Shown here: positions 1 to 6,815 of the stretch, piece after piece
Position numbering within the stretch: position 1 is the stretch's first letter
Layout: each line of letters starts with the position of its first letter
From: Fibrobacterota bacterium
GTDB taxonomy: Bacteria > Fibrobacterota > Chitinivibrionia > Chitinivibrionales > JANQEN01
NCBI GenBank assembly: GCA_030619215.1
Contig: JAUXBV010000115.1
Location: 1 to 8,338 of the forward strand
DNA length: 8,338 nucleotides
Direction of reading: 5' to 3'
Notes under the pieces: generated by a model
What the model was told of the DNA's origin: nothing
Database searches by the model: none
What the model saw: only the letters and a program-made list of their open reading frames with translations
Program-made: the position numbers and the translations under genes

Positions 1-177
1 CTACCCCACAGGACTATTCATTACCGGTGCTTCGGAAAAGACCAGGCTGAGGTTTATAAAAAGTTATAAAAAATTAGAATGCGCTTTTTAAAAATTTTAT
101 GGCTGTTTATTTGCATTAGCTCTTTGTTTAAGGCTATCTTCAGGTTGTTAAATATTTTTTATTTTAAATATTTTAAT

Positions 178-183
178 GGAGGG
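178..183 (+). promoter_or_regulatory. Shine-Dalgarno site that fixes the start of the Lys-rich protein
   Basis: GGAGGG lies four bases before the ATG at 188. An in-frame ATG at 176 overlaps this site and has no ribosome binding site of its own. The protein therefore starts at 188 (MKHLSTLVV), which also gives a cleaner signal peptide. Confidence 0.75.
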
Positions 184-187
184 ATTT

Positions 188-841
188 ATGAAACATTTAA
201 GCACACTGGTCGTAGTACTTGGTGCTGTCGCAGTTATTGCAGCGCCAACGGAGGATAATAAGAAACCCGCAGCTGCTAAGGAGTCTGCCCCGACAAAAAC
301 GGTGGTTGAAAAAGAAAAAAAGGCAGACACCCGGAAACCCGCAGCCACAAAAGAATCTGCCCCTGCTAAAACGGTGGTAAAAAAAGAAGCGAAGGCAGAA
401 GACAAAGGTGTACCAAAGCTCATGGGCGGTACTATTGTTGCAGTTGATGGTCCTAAGAAAACAATTACTATCAGATTTAAATCAAAGGATTATTCTTTCT
501 CAGTTGCTCCCCAGACAGCACTCATTGCAAAGGAAAATAAAATCTCCTTCCCTGACCTGAAAAAGGGAGACTATGTAACTGTTAATTATCTCAAGTTCAA
601 AAATGGAAAGAGAAAAGCTGAAAAGGTAAACAATAAGACATTTGCAGCTAAATTAGCAAAAATAAAATCCAAACCTGAGCCGCAGGCAAAACAGGAGCAG
701 GTAAAAAAGGCGAAAGCCCAGCCGAAAACACAACCGGCACCAGCTCGGAAAAAGGCCGTGCAAGCTAATCCTAAACCGGAAACAAAAAGTATTCAGAAAA
801 AAGAAACAAAACCCGAAGAAAAAAAGGAGACTAAACGATAA
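188..841 (+). CDS. Secreted lysine-rich protein with a central OB-like (DUF5666-like) domain
   Basis: The 217-residue product begins with a Sec signal peptide: Lys2, then a hydrophobic run at residues 4-19 (LSTLVVVLGAVAVIAA). Residues 25-48 and 49-72 are a tandem duplication of a Lys/Ala/Pro-rich segment (17 of 24 positions identical). Residues about 76-150 form the only part that looks folded. They contain GTIVAVDGPKKTITI, then FPDLKKGDYVTVNY and a following Ala/Lys strand. This is the pattern of small periplasmic beta-barrel domains of the DUF5666 type, which have no settled function. Residues 155-217 are a basic low-complexity tail of Lys, Pro, Ala and Gln, resembling histone H1-type tails. 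The protein is very basic, so it may contact an anionic partner such as peptidoglycan, polysaccharide or nucleic acid; that is inference. It appears monocistronic, with a terminator-like hairpin at its stop codon. No gene name can be assigned. A real secreted protein is likely; the domain label is moderate. Confidence 0.75.
   Translation: MKHLSTLVVVLGAVAVIAAPTEDNKKPAAAKESAPTKTVVEKEKKADTRKPAATKESAPAKTVVKKEAKAEDKGVPKLMGGTIVAVDGPKKTITIRFKSKDYSFSVAPQTALIAKENKISFPDLKKGDYVTVNYLKFKNGKRKAEKVNNKTFAAKLAKIKSKPEPQAKQEQVKKAKAQPKTQPAPARKKAVQANPKPETKSIQKKETKPEEKKETKR
260..403 (+). repeat. Tandem 72-base coding duplication
   Basis: Two in-frame units, 260-331 and 332-403, encode KPAAxKESAPxKTVV-type 24-residue segments that agree at 17 of 24 positions. 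Codon differences are scattered, so the duplication is not recent. It lies in the disordered linker between the signal peptide and the folded domain. Confidence 0.75.
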
Positions 842-864
842 GTAAAATAAAATTATCGTTTTTT
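833..864 (+). terminator. Weak rho-independent terminator-like hairpin
   Basis: AAACGATAA (833-841) pairs perfectly with TTATCGTTT (853-861) across an 11-base loop, and three more T follow. The left arm includes the stop codon of the Lys-rich gene. The stem has only two G-C pairs, so termination may be partial. The position between two plus-strand genes supports the call. Confidence 0.5.
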
Positions 865-958
865 CGAATACATCATATAATTTACTTTTATACGGCTGAA
901 AAGTTATCTCTTTCGGTCGCCCAATAAATTTTAAAGCGTCCTGTAATAGTAAACATGT

Positions 959-965
959 GGAGGGG
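959..965 (+). promoter_or_regulatory. Shine-Dalgarno site that fixes the start of the TPR lipoprotein
   Basis: GGAGGGG sits four bases before the ATG at 970. The upstream in-frame ATG at 955 overlaps this site and would put a Trp-Arg-Gly-Phe extension before the signal peptide. The start at 970 gives MRTYVLLFLS, a standard lipoprotein signal. Confidence 0.75.
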
Positions 966-969
966 TTTT

Positions 970-3288
970 ATGAGAACTTATGTTTTACTATTCTTGTCTC
1001 TGTTTTTCTGTTATCTTTTTATCGGATGCTCCGGTAAAAAAACAACAGGCACAAAAGTAACAGCCACCCCTGAAGTAACTAGCCGGAGAGAAACAACAAC
1101 TCCCTCAACCGTTCAATCACCTGAAGCTGTTAAGCCTAAGAAAAGCAGGATTGTTGATGAGAATTTCAGTTTTGACGGAAAGAAAGATAAGGTCCTTTTT
1201 GTATTCATCCGGCCTTCCAACCTGTTCACAACAGAACAGGAGAAAGTATATGTCGATGGAAACACCCGTTTGACTACAACCGGCAGGGACATCGTTGCAT
1301 TTTATGTTGAACCCGGCAGGCAGTACCTCTTTTCTCAAACAGCCACATCACCATCTATCAAGGCAAAGTTAAAAGCGGGGAACATCTACTACTTCTATGA
1401 CCCTGACGATGCGAAATCCCAGGCAACACTCGGAGACCTTCTCTATGAAAAAGAGAATTATAAAGGCGCCCTGAGTGCTTACCGCCAGGCTGCCAAACTC
1501 GATTCCACTCTCACGGATTTTTATAAACAATATGCCGAAATAGTTATCACACATGGTAAGGTCGATGAAATTGAAAAAGTGATGAAACGGCTTATTGCGA
1601 CCGGCCAGGCAGGCGCCACAACCTTTCTCGGACTCGGAAAAGTATATCAAAAACGAAAGCTCTATTCAAAAGCGGCTGTACAATTTGGAAACTGCCTCCA
1701 GGAGGAGCCTGAAAACGGTGAGGCCATGCTTTCACTTGCGGATTGTAAGGCCAAGCTAGGACAGACGAAACCTGCAATAACATTATTTGAAAAAGCAATC
1801 AGACTGGACCCTTCATCACCCAACGAATACAAAACCCTCGGCGATCTCTATAAAAAACAAAAGCAACTTTCAAAGGCGACACAGGCATATAAAGCCTTTC
1901 TGGATAAGGGTGGTAAAAACAGCGCCATTGCAACAGAGGTTGGAACAAGGGCATACACTAAGCGTAATTACAAAGAAGCTTCAAAGTATCTGGCAATGGT
2001 AAAAGGGAAAACAGCCAGATCAGCAAATCACCTGCTCAAGCTGAGCGAATCCTATTATTATTCCGAAGAATATGACAAAGCGATTCCTAAATTCAAGGCT
2101 GCGATGAAGCTTGGACTTAAAGTTCAGCGTCAAAAGCAAATCATGATACTATTAGCTAAATCTTATGAACAAACTAATGCCGGAAATAAAGCCCTGTACT
2201 GGTATGATCGATTTGCAAAGTTGGCAAAGACCACCGGCCCTGAAGTCTCTTATAAAAGAGGCTTTCTCCGTGAAAAGACAAAACGGGCGGAAGCAGTTAA
2301 AATATATGAGCAGAATGTCAAGCGATTCCCAAAGGACTATCGAAATTTTCTAAGGCTCGGCATTTTATACTCGAAAAAGAATGCAACACTCTCCAAATCG
2401 GCTGCCATGCTGAAAACAGCAACCAGACTTGCCGATACCGTATCAACAGCATGGATTGAAATAGCTAAAGTCTACGGCAAACTCAATAGGAGCAACGATG
2501 AACTTGCTGCTTATAAAAAATACCTGTCATTCAGTAAGGATAACGCAGATGCAAATGCCCGCGTCGGCACACTCCTTATAAAAAAAGGAAAAATATCCGA
2601 AGGCATGCCCTACCTTGAAAAAGCGTATTCAAAGAAACCTAACAATGTCCCTGTCCTTATTTCACTTGCTACAGGCTACCGGAAAAGCAGAAACAACGAA
2701 AAAGCGCTGGAGTTGTTGCTTAAAGCTAAAAAGCTCAGGCCCCGGGATATTGAGGTCAGAAAGAGCATGGTTGCTGTTTACAAAAGCATGGGTAAAACTA
2801 CCGAAGCAATGAATGAAATGAAAGAATTGATTGAAACGAAACCGGATAATGCCGCCCGTGCACAATATGCCAAATTGCTTCACCAACAGGGAAAACTGGA
2901 CGAGGCAATTAATGTCATCGAAGATATTCGCGCTGTTGACCCTGAAAATATCGAAGCACTTATGATTATGGGACAAATCCTGCAGGATCAGGGACAATAT
3001 GACGAAGCCCTGGAAACCTATAAAGAAATAACCTTTATAGATCCTGATAATGCTCCTGCCATCTGCGAACAGGCAGAAGTATACCTTGCACAGGAAAAGC
3101 TGCTCTGGGCAGAGAAGTACTATAAAAATGCACTGAAGAAGAACTCGAGATTAGGCCTGGCAGTATTTGGAATGGCAAAGGTTGCAAAGCTGCGAAAAAA
3201 TAATGCCCTCTATAAACAGCATCTCGCAAAAGCGTACCGGCTCAGCCCGAATGAGCCTGAGATAAAAGAGGCTTATACCAAAAAATGA
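970..3288 (+). CDS. Large TPR-repeat lipoprotein with an N-terminal DUF2846-like domain
   Basis: The 772-residue product has a lipoprotein signal peptide: Arg2, hydrophobic residues 4-18, and lipobox FIGC with Cys20 as the acylated residue. Ser follows the Cys, so by the E. coli rule it would go to the outer membrane. Residues 21-60 are a Thr/Pro/Ser/Lys linker. Residues about 70-145 form a beta domain with VFIRPS, VYVDG, FYVEPG and LKAGNIYYF, the pattern of DUF2846/PEGA-like surface domains. From about residue 152 to the end runs a nearly unbroken TPR solenoid, probably 16 or more repeats, with typical units such as YKGALSAYRQAAKLD, KPAITLFEKAIRLDP and YDEALETYKEITFIDP. TPR arrays bind peptides or scaffold complexes; the partner is unknown. 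A TATAAT at 876-881 could be a -10 box, but no good -35 is visible. The gene ends 18 bases from a convergent gene. Lipoprotein and TPR calls are firm; the exact role is unknown. Confidence 0.88.
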   Translation: MRTYVLLFLSLFFCYLFIGCSGKKTTGTKVTATPEVTSRRETTTPSTVQSPEAVKPKKSRIVDENFSFDGKKDKVLFVFIRPSNLFTTEQEKVYVDGNTRLTTTGRDIVAFYVEPGRQYLFSQTATSPSIKAKLKAGNIYYFYDPDDAKSQATLGDLLYEKENYKGALSAYRQAAKLDSTLTDFYKQYAEIVITHGKVDEIEKVMKRLIATGQAGATTFLGLGKVYQKRKLYSKAAVQFGNCLQEEPENGEAMLSLADCKAKLGQTKPAITLFEKAIRLDPSSPNEYKTLGDLYKKQKQLSKATQAYKAFLDKGGKNSAIATEVGTRAYTKRNYKEASKYLAMVKGKTARSANHLLKLSESYYYSEEYDKAIPKFKAAMKLGLKVQRQKQIMILLAKSYEQTNAGNKALYWYDRFAKLAKTTGPEVSYKRGFLREKTKRAEAVKIYEQNVKRFPKDYRNFLRLGILYSKKNATLSKSAAMLKTATRLADTVSTAWIEIAKVYGKLNRSNDELAAYKKYLSFSKDNADANARVGTLLIKKGKISEGMPYLEKAYSKKPNNVPVLISLATGYRKSRNNEKALELLLKAKKLRPRDIEVRKSMVAVYKSMGKTTEAMNEMKELIETKPDNAARAQYAKLLHQQGKLDEAINVIEDIRAVDPENIEALMIMGQILQDQGQYDEALETYKEITFIDPDNAPAICEQAEVYLAQEKLLWAEKYYKNALKKNSRLGLAVFGMAKVAKLRKNNALYKQHLAKAYRLSPNEPEIKEAYTKK

Positions 3289-3306
3289 TTTTTTCATGAT
3301 TTGCTG

Positions 3307-3942
3307 TTAATAGCTTGTGGTGCTTTTTATCTTGTTTATCAGGTCCCTGCCCAGTATACCCTGGAGCTTTATTGACAGTTGAGGATTCAGCTTCCTGAGG
3401 TCATTAAGCTTTGCCCGGCTCCAGGCAACATATTGAACATAACCGCTGCTGCGCACACTCGCTGAGGCAGGTTCGCCTGTAATAAAGCTCATCTCGGACA
3501 TAAAGTTGCCCTGTGACAATTGAGCAATTAATTTCCCGCTTTTAATAACGTCCACCGAACCGGACATGAGAAGCAGTAACTCATCCTGATGCTCGCCCTG
3601 CCGGATAAGAACATCCGCCCCGGCCTCCTTTATCTGGCCCATGTCCCAGAAATAGACAAACTCCCGCGGAGTCATTGAGTGAAAGGTGCTCTTGTACAGG
3701 TCAACAAATTCCGGATCGATCTCTATGGGTTTACGCTCCCGCACTATACGTATTACCTGAAAAAGATTTATCCCCACAAAAACGAAATTCCAGAATGCTA
3801 CCAGATGATGACCCTGGATAAAGGCATAGCAGAACAGGGACACCTGCGCACTGATCAGAATGCTCCTGAGCCACAGGATGTCGCGGACAACCAGAGCTAT
3901 TAACATTAAGATGTAGCCGAGGTGGAGGAGGATTTGGTTCAT
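3307..3942 (-). CDS. Popeye-domain-like membrane protein (three TM helices plus cNMP-binding-like domain)
   Basis: The 211-residue protein has three hydrophobic segments (about residues 5-21, 23-42 and 47-65). A cytoplasmic region follows with a cyclic-nucleotide-binding beta-roll: GADVLIRQGE, LLLLMSGSVDVI, GKLIAQLSQGNFMSEMSF, GEPASASVRS. The layout and several motifs match eukaryotic POPDC proteins, remembered from the family rather than searched. These are a short linker ending in an acidic EFVDLYKSTF stretch, then WSRAKL at 174-179 against the POPDC WSRERL, and ILGRDLINKI against LIGKDITNKL. It has no helix-turn-helix, so it is not a CRP-type transcription factor. In the phosphate-binding cassette Glu150 is kept, but the position of the conserved Arg is Ala159, so cAMP binding cannot be assumed. 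AGGTG lies eight bases before the ATG. It is convergent with the large TPR gene and divergent from the second TPR gene. Popeye POPDC function is cAMP-dependent control of membrane proteins; the bacterial role is unknown. Confidence 0.8.
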   Translation of the reverse strand: MNQILLHLGYILMLIALVVRDILWLRSILISAQVSLFCYAFIQGHHLVAFWNFVFVGINLFQVIRIVRERKPIEIDPEFVDLYKSTFHSMTPREFVYFWDMGQIKEAGADVLIRQGEHQDELLLLMSGSVDVIKSGKLIAQLSQGNFMSEMSFITGEPASASVRSSGYVQYVAWSRAKLNDLRKLNPQLSIKLQGILGRDLINKIKSTTSY

Positions 3943-4063
3943 AAGAAATTCACCTGCTTACTCTATTAAAATAAATATAAACTGATCGTTGTTAATATAT
4001 ATTGCCTATACGCAAACTCCCCTATCTTCGTAACCAACCATTGTCGCTTAAACACTCTTAATA

Positions 4064-4092
4064 TTGCGAATGCCATGGAATACAAGTATAAT
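4064..4092 (+). promoter_or_regulatory. Sigma70-like promoter for the second TPR gene
   Basis: TTGCGA (4064-4069, four of six matches to the -35 consensus) is followed by exactly 17 bases and then a perfect TATAAT (4087-4092). Transcription would begin near 4099 and leave a leader of about 90 bases before the ATG at 4189. Confidence 0.45.
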
Positions 4093-4188
4093 AGGTTAAA
4101 GATGTCATATAGTTATTTATAAAATAATCTAATTCAATTATACAACACTGTCGCATCATTGCAATCCCTTGAATTATAAGTAGTTTTT

Positions 4189-5652
4189 ATGAAAATGTTT
4201 CTCTTCATACTCCTGGCCTGCTTTTCTATAGTCTATACTTCACAAGAGGACAAACCTCCCTTCAGCACAGGTGCATTGCAGTATTTACTGGACAGGAAAG
4301 AGTATGACCGTTTTGACTGGTATATCGATTGTTATTTAAACCACCATCCGGATACTGCAATACTGCACATCATGAAAGGCCAACGGTATTATAATGAAGC
4401 AATGGATACCCGCTCGCAGGATATTAAGTATATAATCAACCGGACAGGTGGGATTCCACGTAAATATGATAAAAACCTGATAGAATCAAAACTGTTCGGC
4501 ATTAACAGGCTGCACACTGTTTATAATGATTCGCTTCTTGATAAAGCCCTTGCTTCAATTCAGCATGCCCGTTCAATTGATTCTGACCAAGAAGATATCT
4601 CCATGCGAATCTGCCGTATGGCTGCGGAAACAGGCCGCTCGGATGTCCTTGCCAAGGAGGTAACCCTATACACAAGCGAATTCGGGTATACTATGGAAAT
4701 AGAAAAAATAATTTTCGCTTATGTTGATCAGAAATGGGGTATGGCTGCAGATTCAAGCATGATTCTTCTGCTGCGCAACCTGACTGCCTATCATCCGGAT
4801 GAATCCAAATCATATATGCTCCTCAGCAACTACTACTTTCTATCCGGCAATGTTGACAGTGCTTTGGTTTATACGCGTCATGCTCTCAATTGCGACAAGA
4901 AGAACCTTTACTTTCACCAGAAAGCTATTACCCTTGCTGCCATCAAATGTGATTTTGCTGAAGCTACAGAATTAGCTCTAAAAAGATATGAGATATCAAA
5001 AGAACTGATTGATCTGGAACAGGCCGCAATCTGCGCTTATGCATATGACAGATTCAAGGGAATGTTCCTCTATACCAAGGTTCTGAAATCAGAAAATGCG
5101 AAGGACTCTGCAACAATATCACGATGGCTTTTCGATGAATTCATACCGAGTCACGATAGTCTGAATCATAAGAACCTCTTCAACGGCAATCTCTTTCATC
5201 TGAACTTTCCTCTTTTGTATATAACCTATCGCAAGGACCTTGATCAGATCGGTTATTTTCATAATAAAGCAGGCGCTCTTTTTATCAGCGGATTATATGA
5301 CAGCGCTGCCTATTACAACCTTAAACTGATTACATCAATGAAAAAAAATCATCCACTTGGCTATAAGGCGCTCTATAATCTTGCGGCTGAATACTTTGCC
5401 ACAGGCAGGTACCTGATATCATTTCAGCTTTTTTTATGGATTTACAAATACCTGGGCGGCTGGCGCGATTTTTCCGTACTTTATGCACTTGGTGTAAATT
5501 ATGAGCAATTCGGTGATTTTTATCACGCGAAACAACAATACACCGAAATTGTCAATAACTCCGGCAAACTGAAGGATGAGGATAAAAACCTCAAAGAGCT
5601 TGCCCATCGCCGCCTGAATGCTATACGGAATAAAAGGATGCTTACGCAGTAA
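4189..5652 (+). CDS. Secreted TPR-repeat protein, function unknown
   Basis: The 487-residue product starts with a short hydrophobic signal sequence (MKMFLFILLACFSIVYTS) and mature sequence probably begins near residue 18. LLAC at 8-11 resembles a lipobox, but the hydrophobic stretch before it is very short, so lipidation is uncertain. The rest is helical and rich in Tyr and Asp. TPR-like units can be seen at about residues 27-58, 114-137, 206-239 (SKSYMLLSNYYFLSGNVDSA), 240-270, 355-385, 391-424 and 428-460 (YALGVNYEQFGDFYHAKQQY). The region 80-115 (NRTGGIPRKY) and 300-345 do not fit TPRs. The start at 4189 is forced by an in-frame stop at 4177, but no good Shine-Dalgarno site precedes it, unlike its neighbours. 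It does not resemble the large TPR lipoprotein beyond the repeat fold. It is probably expressed alone from the promoter just upstream. A periplasmic scaffold is the best guess. Confidence 0.75.
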   Translation: MKMFLFILLACFSIVYTSQEDKPPFSTGALQYLLDRKEYDRFDWYIDCYLNHHPDTAILHIMKGQRYYNEAMDTRSQDIKYIINRTGGIPRKYDKNLIESKLFGINRLHTVYNDSLLDKALASIQHARSIDSDQEDISMRICRMAAETGRSDVLAKEVTLYTSEFGYTMEIEKIIFAYVDQKWGMAADSSMILLLRNLTAYHPDESKSYMLLSNYYFLSGNVDSALVYTRHALNCDKKNLYFHQKAITLAAIKCDFAEATELALKRYEISKELIDLEQAAICAYAYDRFKGMFLYTKVLKSENAKDSATISRWLFDEFIPSHDSLNHKNLFNGNLFHLNFPLLYITYRKDLDQIGYFHNKAGALFISGLYDSAAYYNLKLITSMKKNHPLGYKALYNLAAEYFATGRYLISFQLFLWIYKYLGGWRDFSVLYALGVNYEQFGDFYHAKQQYTEIVNNSGKLKDEDKNLKELAHRRLNAIRNKRMLTQ

Positions 5653-5753
5653 AGTATCTCATCACCAATTTGAGGGTTGCTTTTTATTATATCACATTTG
5701 AAATGTAGTTAAAATCCAGTAGTTTTCTGCCGTCAATTATTCGAACGCATTTA

Positions 5754-5788
5754 AAATCTGAAATCTACAATCTGAAATCTAAAATTAC
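5754..5788. repeat. Heptanucleotide tandem repeat (AAATCTR)
   Basis: Four consecutive 7-base units read AAATCTG, AAATCTA, CAATCTG, AAATCTA (5754-5781), and a decayed fifth unit AAATTAC follows (5782-5788). Read as a 14-base period, AATCTGAAATCTA occurs twice exactly (5755-5767 and 5769-5781). It lies between two convergent genes. It is too short and too regular to be a CRISPR array. Confidence 0.75.
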
Positions 5789-5825
5789 CCCATTCTTTCT
5801 CATACCCTCGCACGCTTATTCTTTT

Positions 5826-6389
5826 TTACTTGCCCGGCGGGAAAAACCTGACCAGTCCCTTGCCAATCCCCCATAGCACAAGCCCTGACAGTGCAGTGGT
5901 AACTATCCGGAACAGCAGGTAATTACTAAAGAGCATCTCCCAACCGCGATAGACATAGTGTGCGGCATTCACATTCAATTCCGGTGATGTGAAGAAGCTG
6001 CTTGCCTGCTGCAGTACAATAAAAAACAAAAAAGCGTACAACCAGCTTCTATGCCCGAATTTAACATTGCAGAGTGCAATCACTCCTATAATCAATCCCC
6101 CGATGTGGGTGCCGAACGTGGATATGCTTCTTAAGCCGAACCGTGCCATATCTGAGGTCCAGAGTGGAGCACCGATAATAAGCCATAGAACAGAAACACG
6201 TATAAGCTCTCTTTTTCCAAGAAAGAGGCCTAATGCAAGCGTAAAGTTTGCGACGTGACACATCCAGAGTATGTGGCCCGGTGTATCCGACTTTAAAAAG
6301 AACTGCAAACGGGCCAGAAACAGGAACAGTGGTATTACACCGGCCAGTCTAAGCCAAATTGAAAGACGATCTTCTTTAATACGTCCCAT
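5826..6389 (-). CDS. Uncharacterised integral membrane protein with six predicted helices
   Basis: The 187-residue protein has hydrophobic segments at about residues 11-32, 40-57, 63-79, 91-109, 115-132 and 152-176. Polar residues sit within or next to helices: Cys44-His45-x-x-Asn48 (WMCHVANF), LWTSD at 76-80, STFGTH ending in His95, and PELNVN at 136-141. This arrangement recalls a family of small hypothetical membrane proteins, seen for example in Planctomycetes, with a CHxxN motif, a T-x-x-H motif and a late NxN motif. No function is known to me, and the family match is from memory. The start at 6389 is chosen because GGAG (6399-6402) lies nine bases upstream. The open frame extends to a TTG at 6530, but that codon has no ribosome binding site and sits next to a likely promoter. 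It is not a rhomboid protease: there is no GxSG motif. The gene is convergent with the secreted TPR gene. Confidence 0.65.
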   Translation of the reverse strand: MGRIKEDRLSIWLRLAGVIPLFLFLARLQFFLKSDTPGHILWMCHVANFTLALGLFLGKRELIRVSVLWLIIGAPLWTSDMARFGLRSISTFGTHIGGLIIGVIALCNVKFGHRSWLYAFLFFIVLQQASSFFTSPELNVNAAHYVYRGWEMLFSNYLLFRIVTTALSGLVLWGIGKGLVRFFPPGK

Positions 6390-6519
6390 AGTTATATGCT
6401 CCGAAACCCTTCCTTCATTATCTTCTGTTAAGCATATACCCTGCTTTAAAACCTTAAAAGTTTCATGGATTTTATTTGATTTGTTTTTTGAAACTTTATC
6501 TAAAAATAAAAGCATTATA

Positions 6520-6549
6520 ATAATAACCAATATACAGATAATAAGTCAA
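6520..6549 (-). promoter_or_regulatory. Sigma70-like promoter for the six-helix membrane protein
   Basis: On the minus strand TTGACT (6549-6544, five of six matches) is followed by 18 bases and then TATTAT (6525-6520, five of six). A perfect TATAAT adjoins at 6519-6514. Transcription would start near 6510, leaving a leader of about 120 bases. This favours the ATG at 6389 over the upstream TTG. Confidence 0.42.
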
Positions 6550-6558
6550 TATCATTCA

Positions 6559-6636
6559 CAGTTCCGTCAGGAACGAAATATTTATAAAATAAAGATCCTC
6601 ATCCGAAAACCACTAAGCCCCGTAGGGACCATGTAG
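6559..6636. repeat. REP-like bimodular palindromic element
   Basis: Module one is a perfect hairpin GTTCC-GTCA-GGAAC (6561-6574) followed by GAAATATTTATA. Module two, about 40 bases on, is GCCCC-GTA-GGGAC (6617-6629) followed by CATGTAGAA. In module two the minus-strand RNA pairs all five positions, including one G-U wobble, while the plus strand has a C-A mismatch. Both are short GC-rich palindromes with a similar AT-rich right flank in an otherwise AT-rich gap. From memory, paired elements of this kind recur between genes in Bacteroidetes and related genomes, and resemble REP/BIME units moved by Y1 (RAYT) transposases. No such transposase is in the window. Confidence 0.55.
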
Positions 6637-6808
6637 AATGGATACCAGTTTTTTTGATCTATATGAACTGGAGATTTTATGATAGAGTAATAAATTATAA
6701 ATACCTAAATAGAAAATTTACCTTGTTTTTCTAAATTACTGATATATTTTTGTCTGTTCTATTAATTCTGTTTACTTAATAAAGATATTCATCTAATAAT
6801 GTGACCCT

Positions 6809-6815
6809 GGAGGGG
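6809..6815 (+). promoter_or_regulatory. Shine-Dalgarno site of the HEAT-repeat gene
   Basis: GGAGGGG lies seven bases before the ATG at 6823. It supports this start, which begins a clear signal peptide. Confidence 0.7.

Noticed and set aside
1..91. Possible C-terminal tail of an upstream plus-strand gene
   Set aside because: Frame 1 is open to a stop at 67-69 and frame 2 to a stop at 89-91. Neither tail is recognisable, so I cannot choose a frame or claim a gene.
111..140. Promoter TTGCAT / TATCTT for the Lys-rich gene
   Set aside because: The -35 matches at only three of six positions and several equally weak alternatives exist nearby.
148..423. Minus-strand open frame opposite the Lys-rich gene
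   Set aside because: It gives a low-complexity Ser/Phe/Ala product, which is just the complement of the A-rich Lys codons. It has no ribosome binding site or recognisable domain.
2662..2997. Minus-strand open frame inside the large TPR gene
   Set aside because: It lies wholly opposite a clear TPR coding region and has no family features.
3280..3297. Bidirectional terminator between the two convergent genes (A6-TGA-T6)
   Set aside because: The only dyad is pure A/T around the stop codon with a three-base loop, too unstable to call a terminator.
3307..3942. CRP/FNR-type transcription factor
   Set aside because: The nucleotide-binding-like domain comes after three membrane helices and there is no C-terminal helix-turn-helix.
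4189..4221. Lipobox LLAC at residues 8-11 of the second TPR protein
   Set aside because: The hydrophobic stretch before the Cys is only about six residues, and hydrophobic sequence continues past it, so an ordinary signal peptide fits better. It is left open as a minor alternative.
5754..5788. CRISPR-like repeats
   Set aside because: The units are 7 bases with no spacers; this is a simple tandem repeat.
5989..6258. Plus-strand open frame opposite the six-helix membrane protein
   Set aside because: It is antisense to a gene with consistent membrane segments, a ribosome binding site and a promoter. The product shows no recognisable features.
6271..6636. Plus-strand open frame running into the REP-like element
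   Set aside because: It covers the start of the minus-strand gene and then non-coding AT-rich DNA, with no ribosome binding site or domain.
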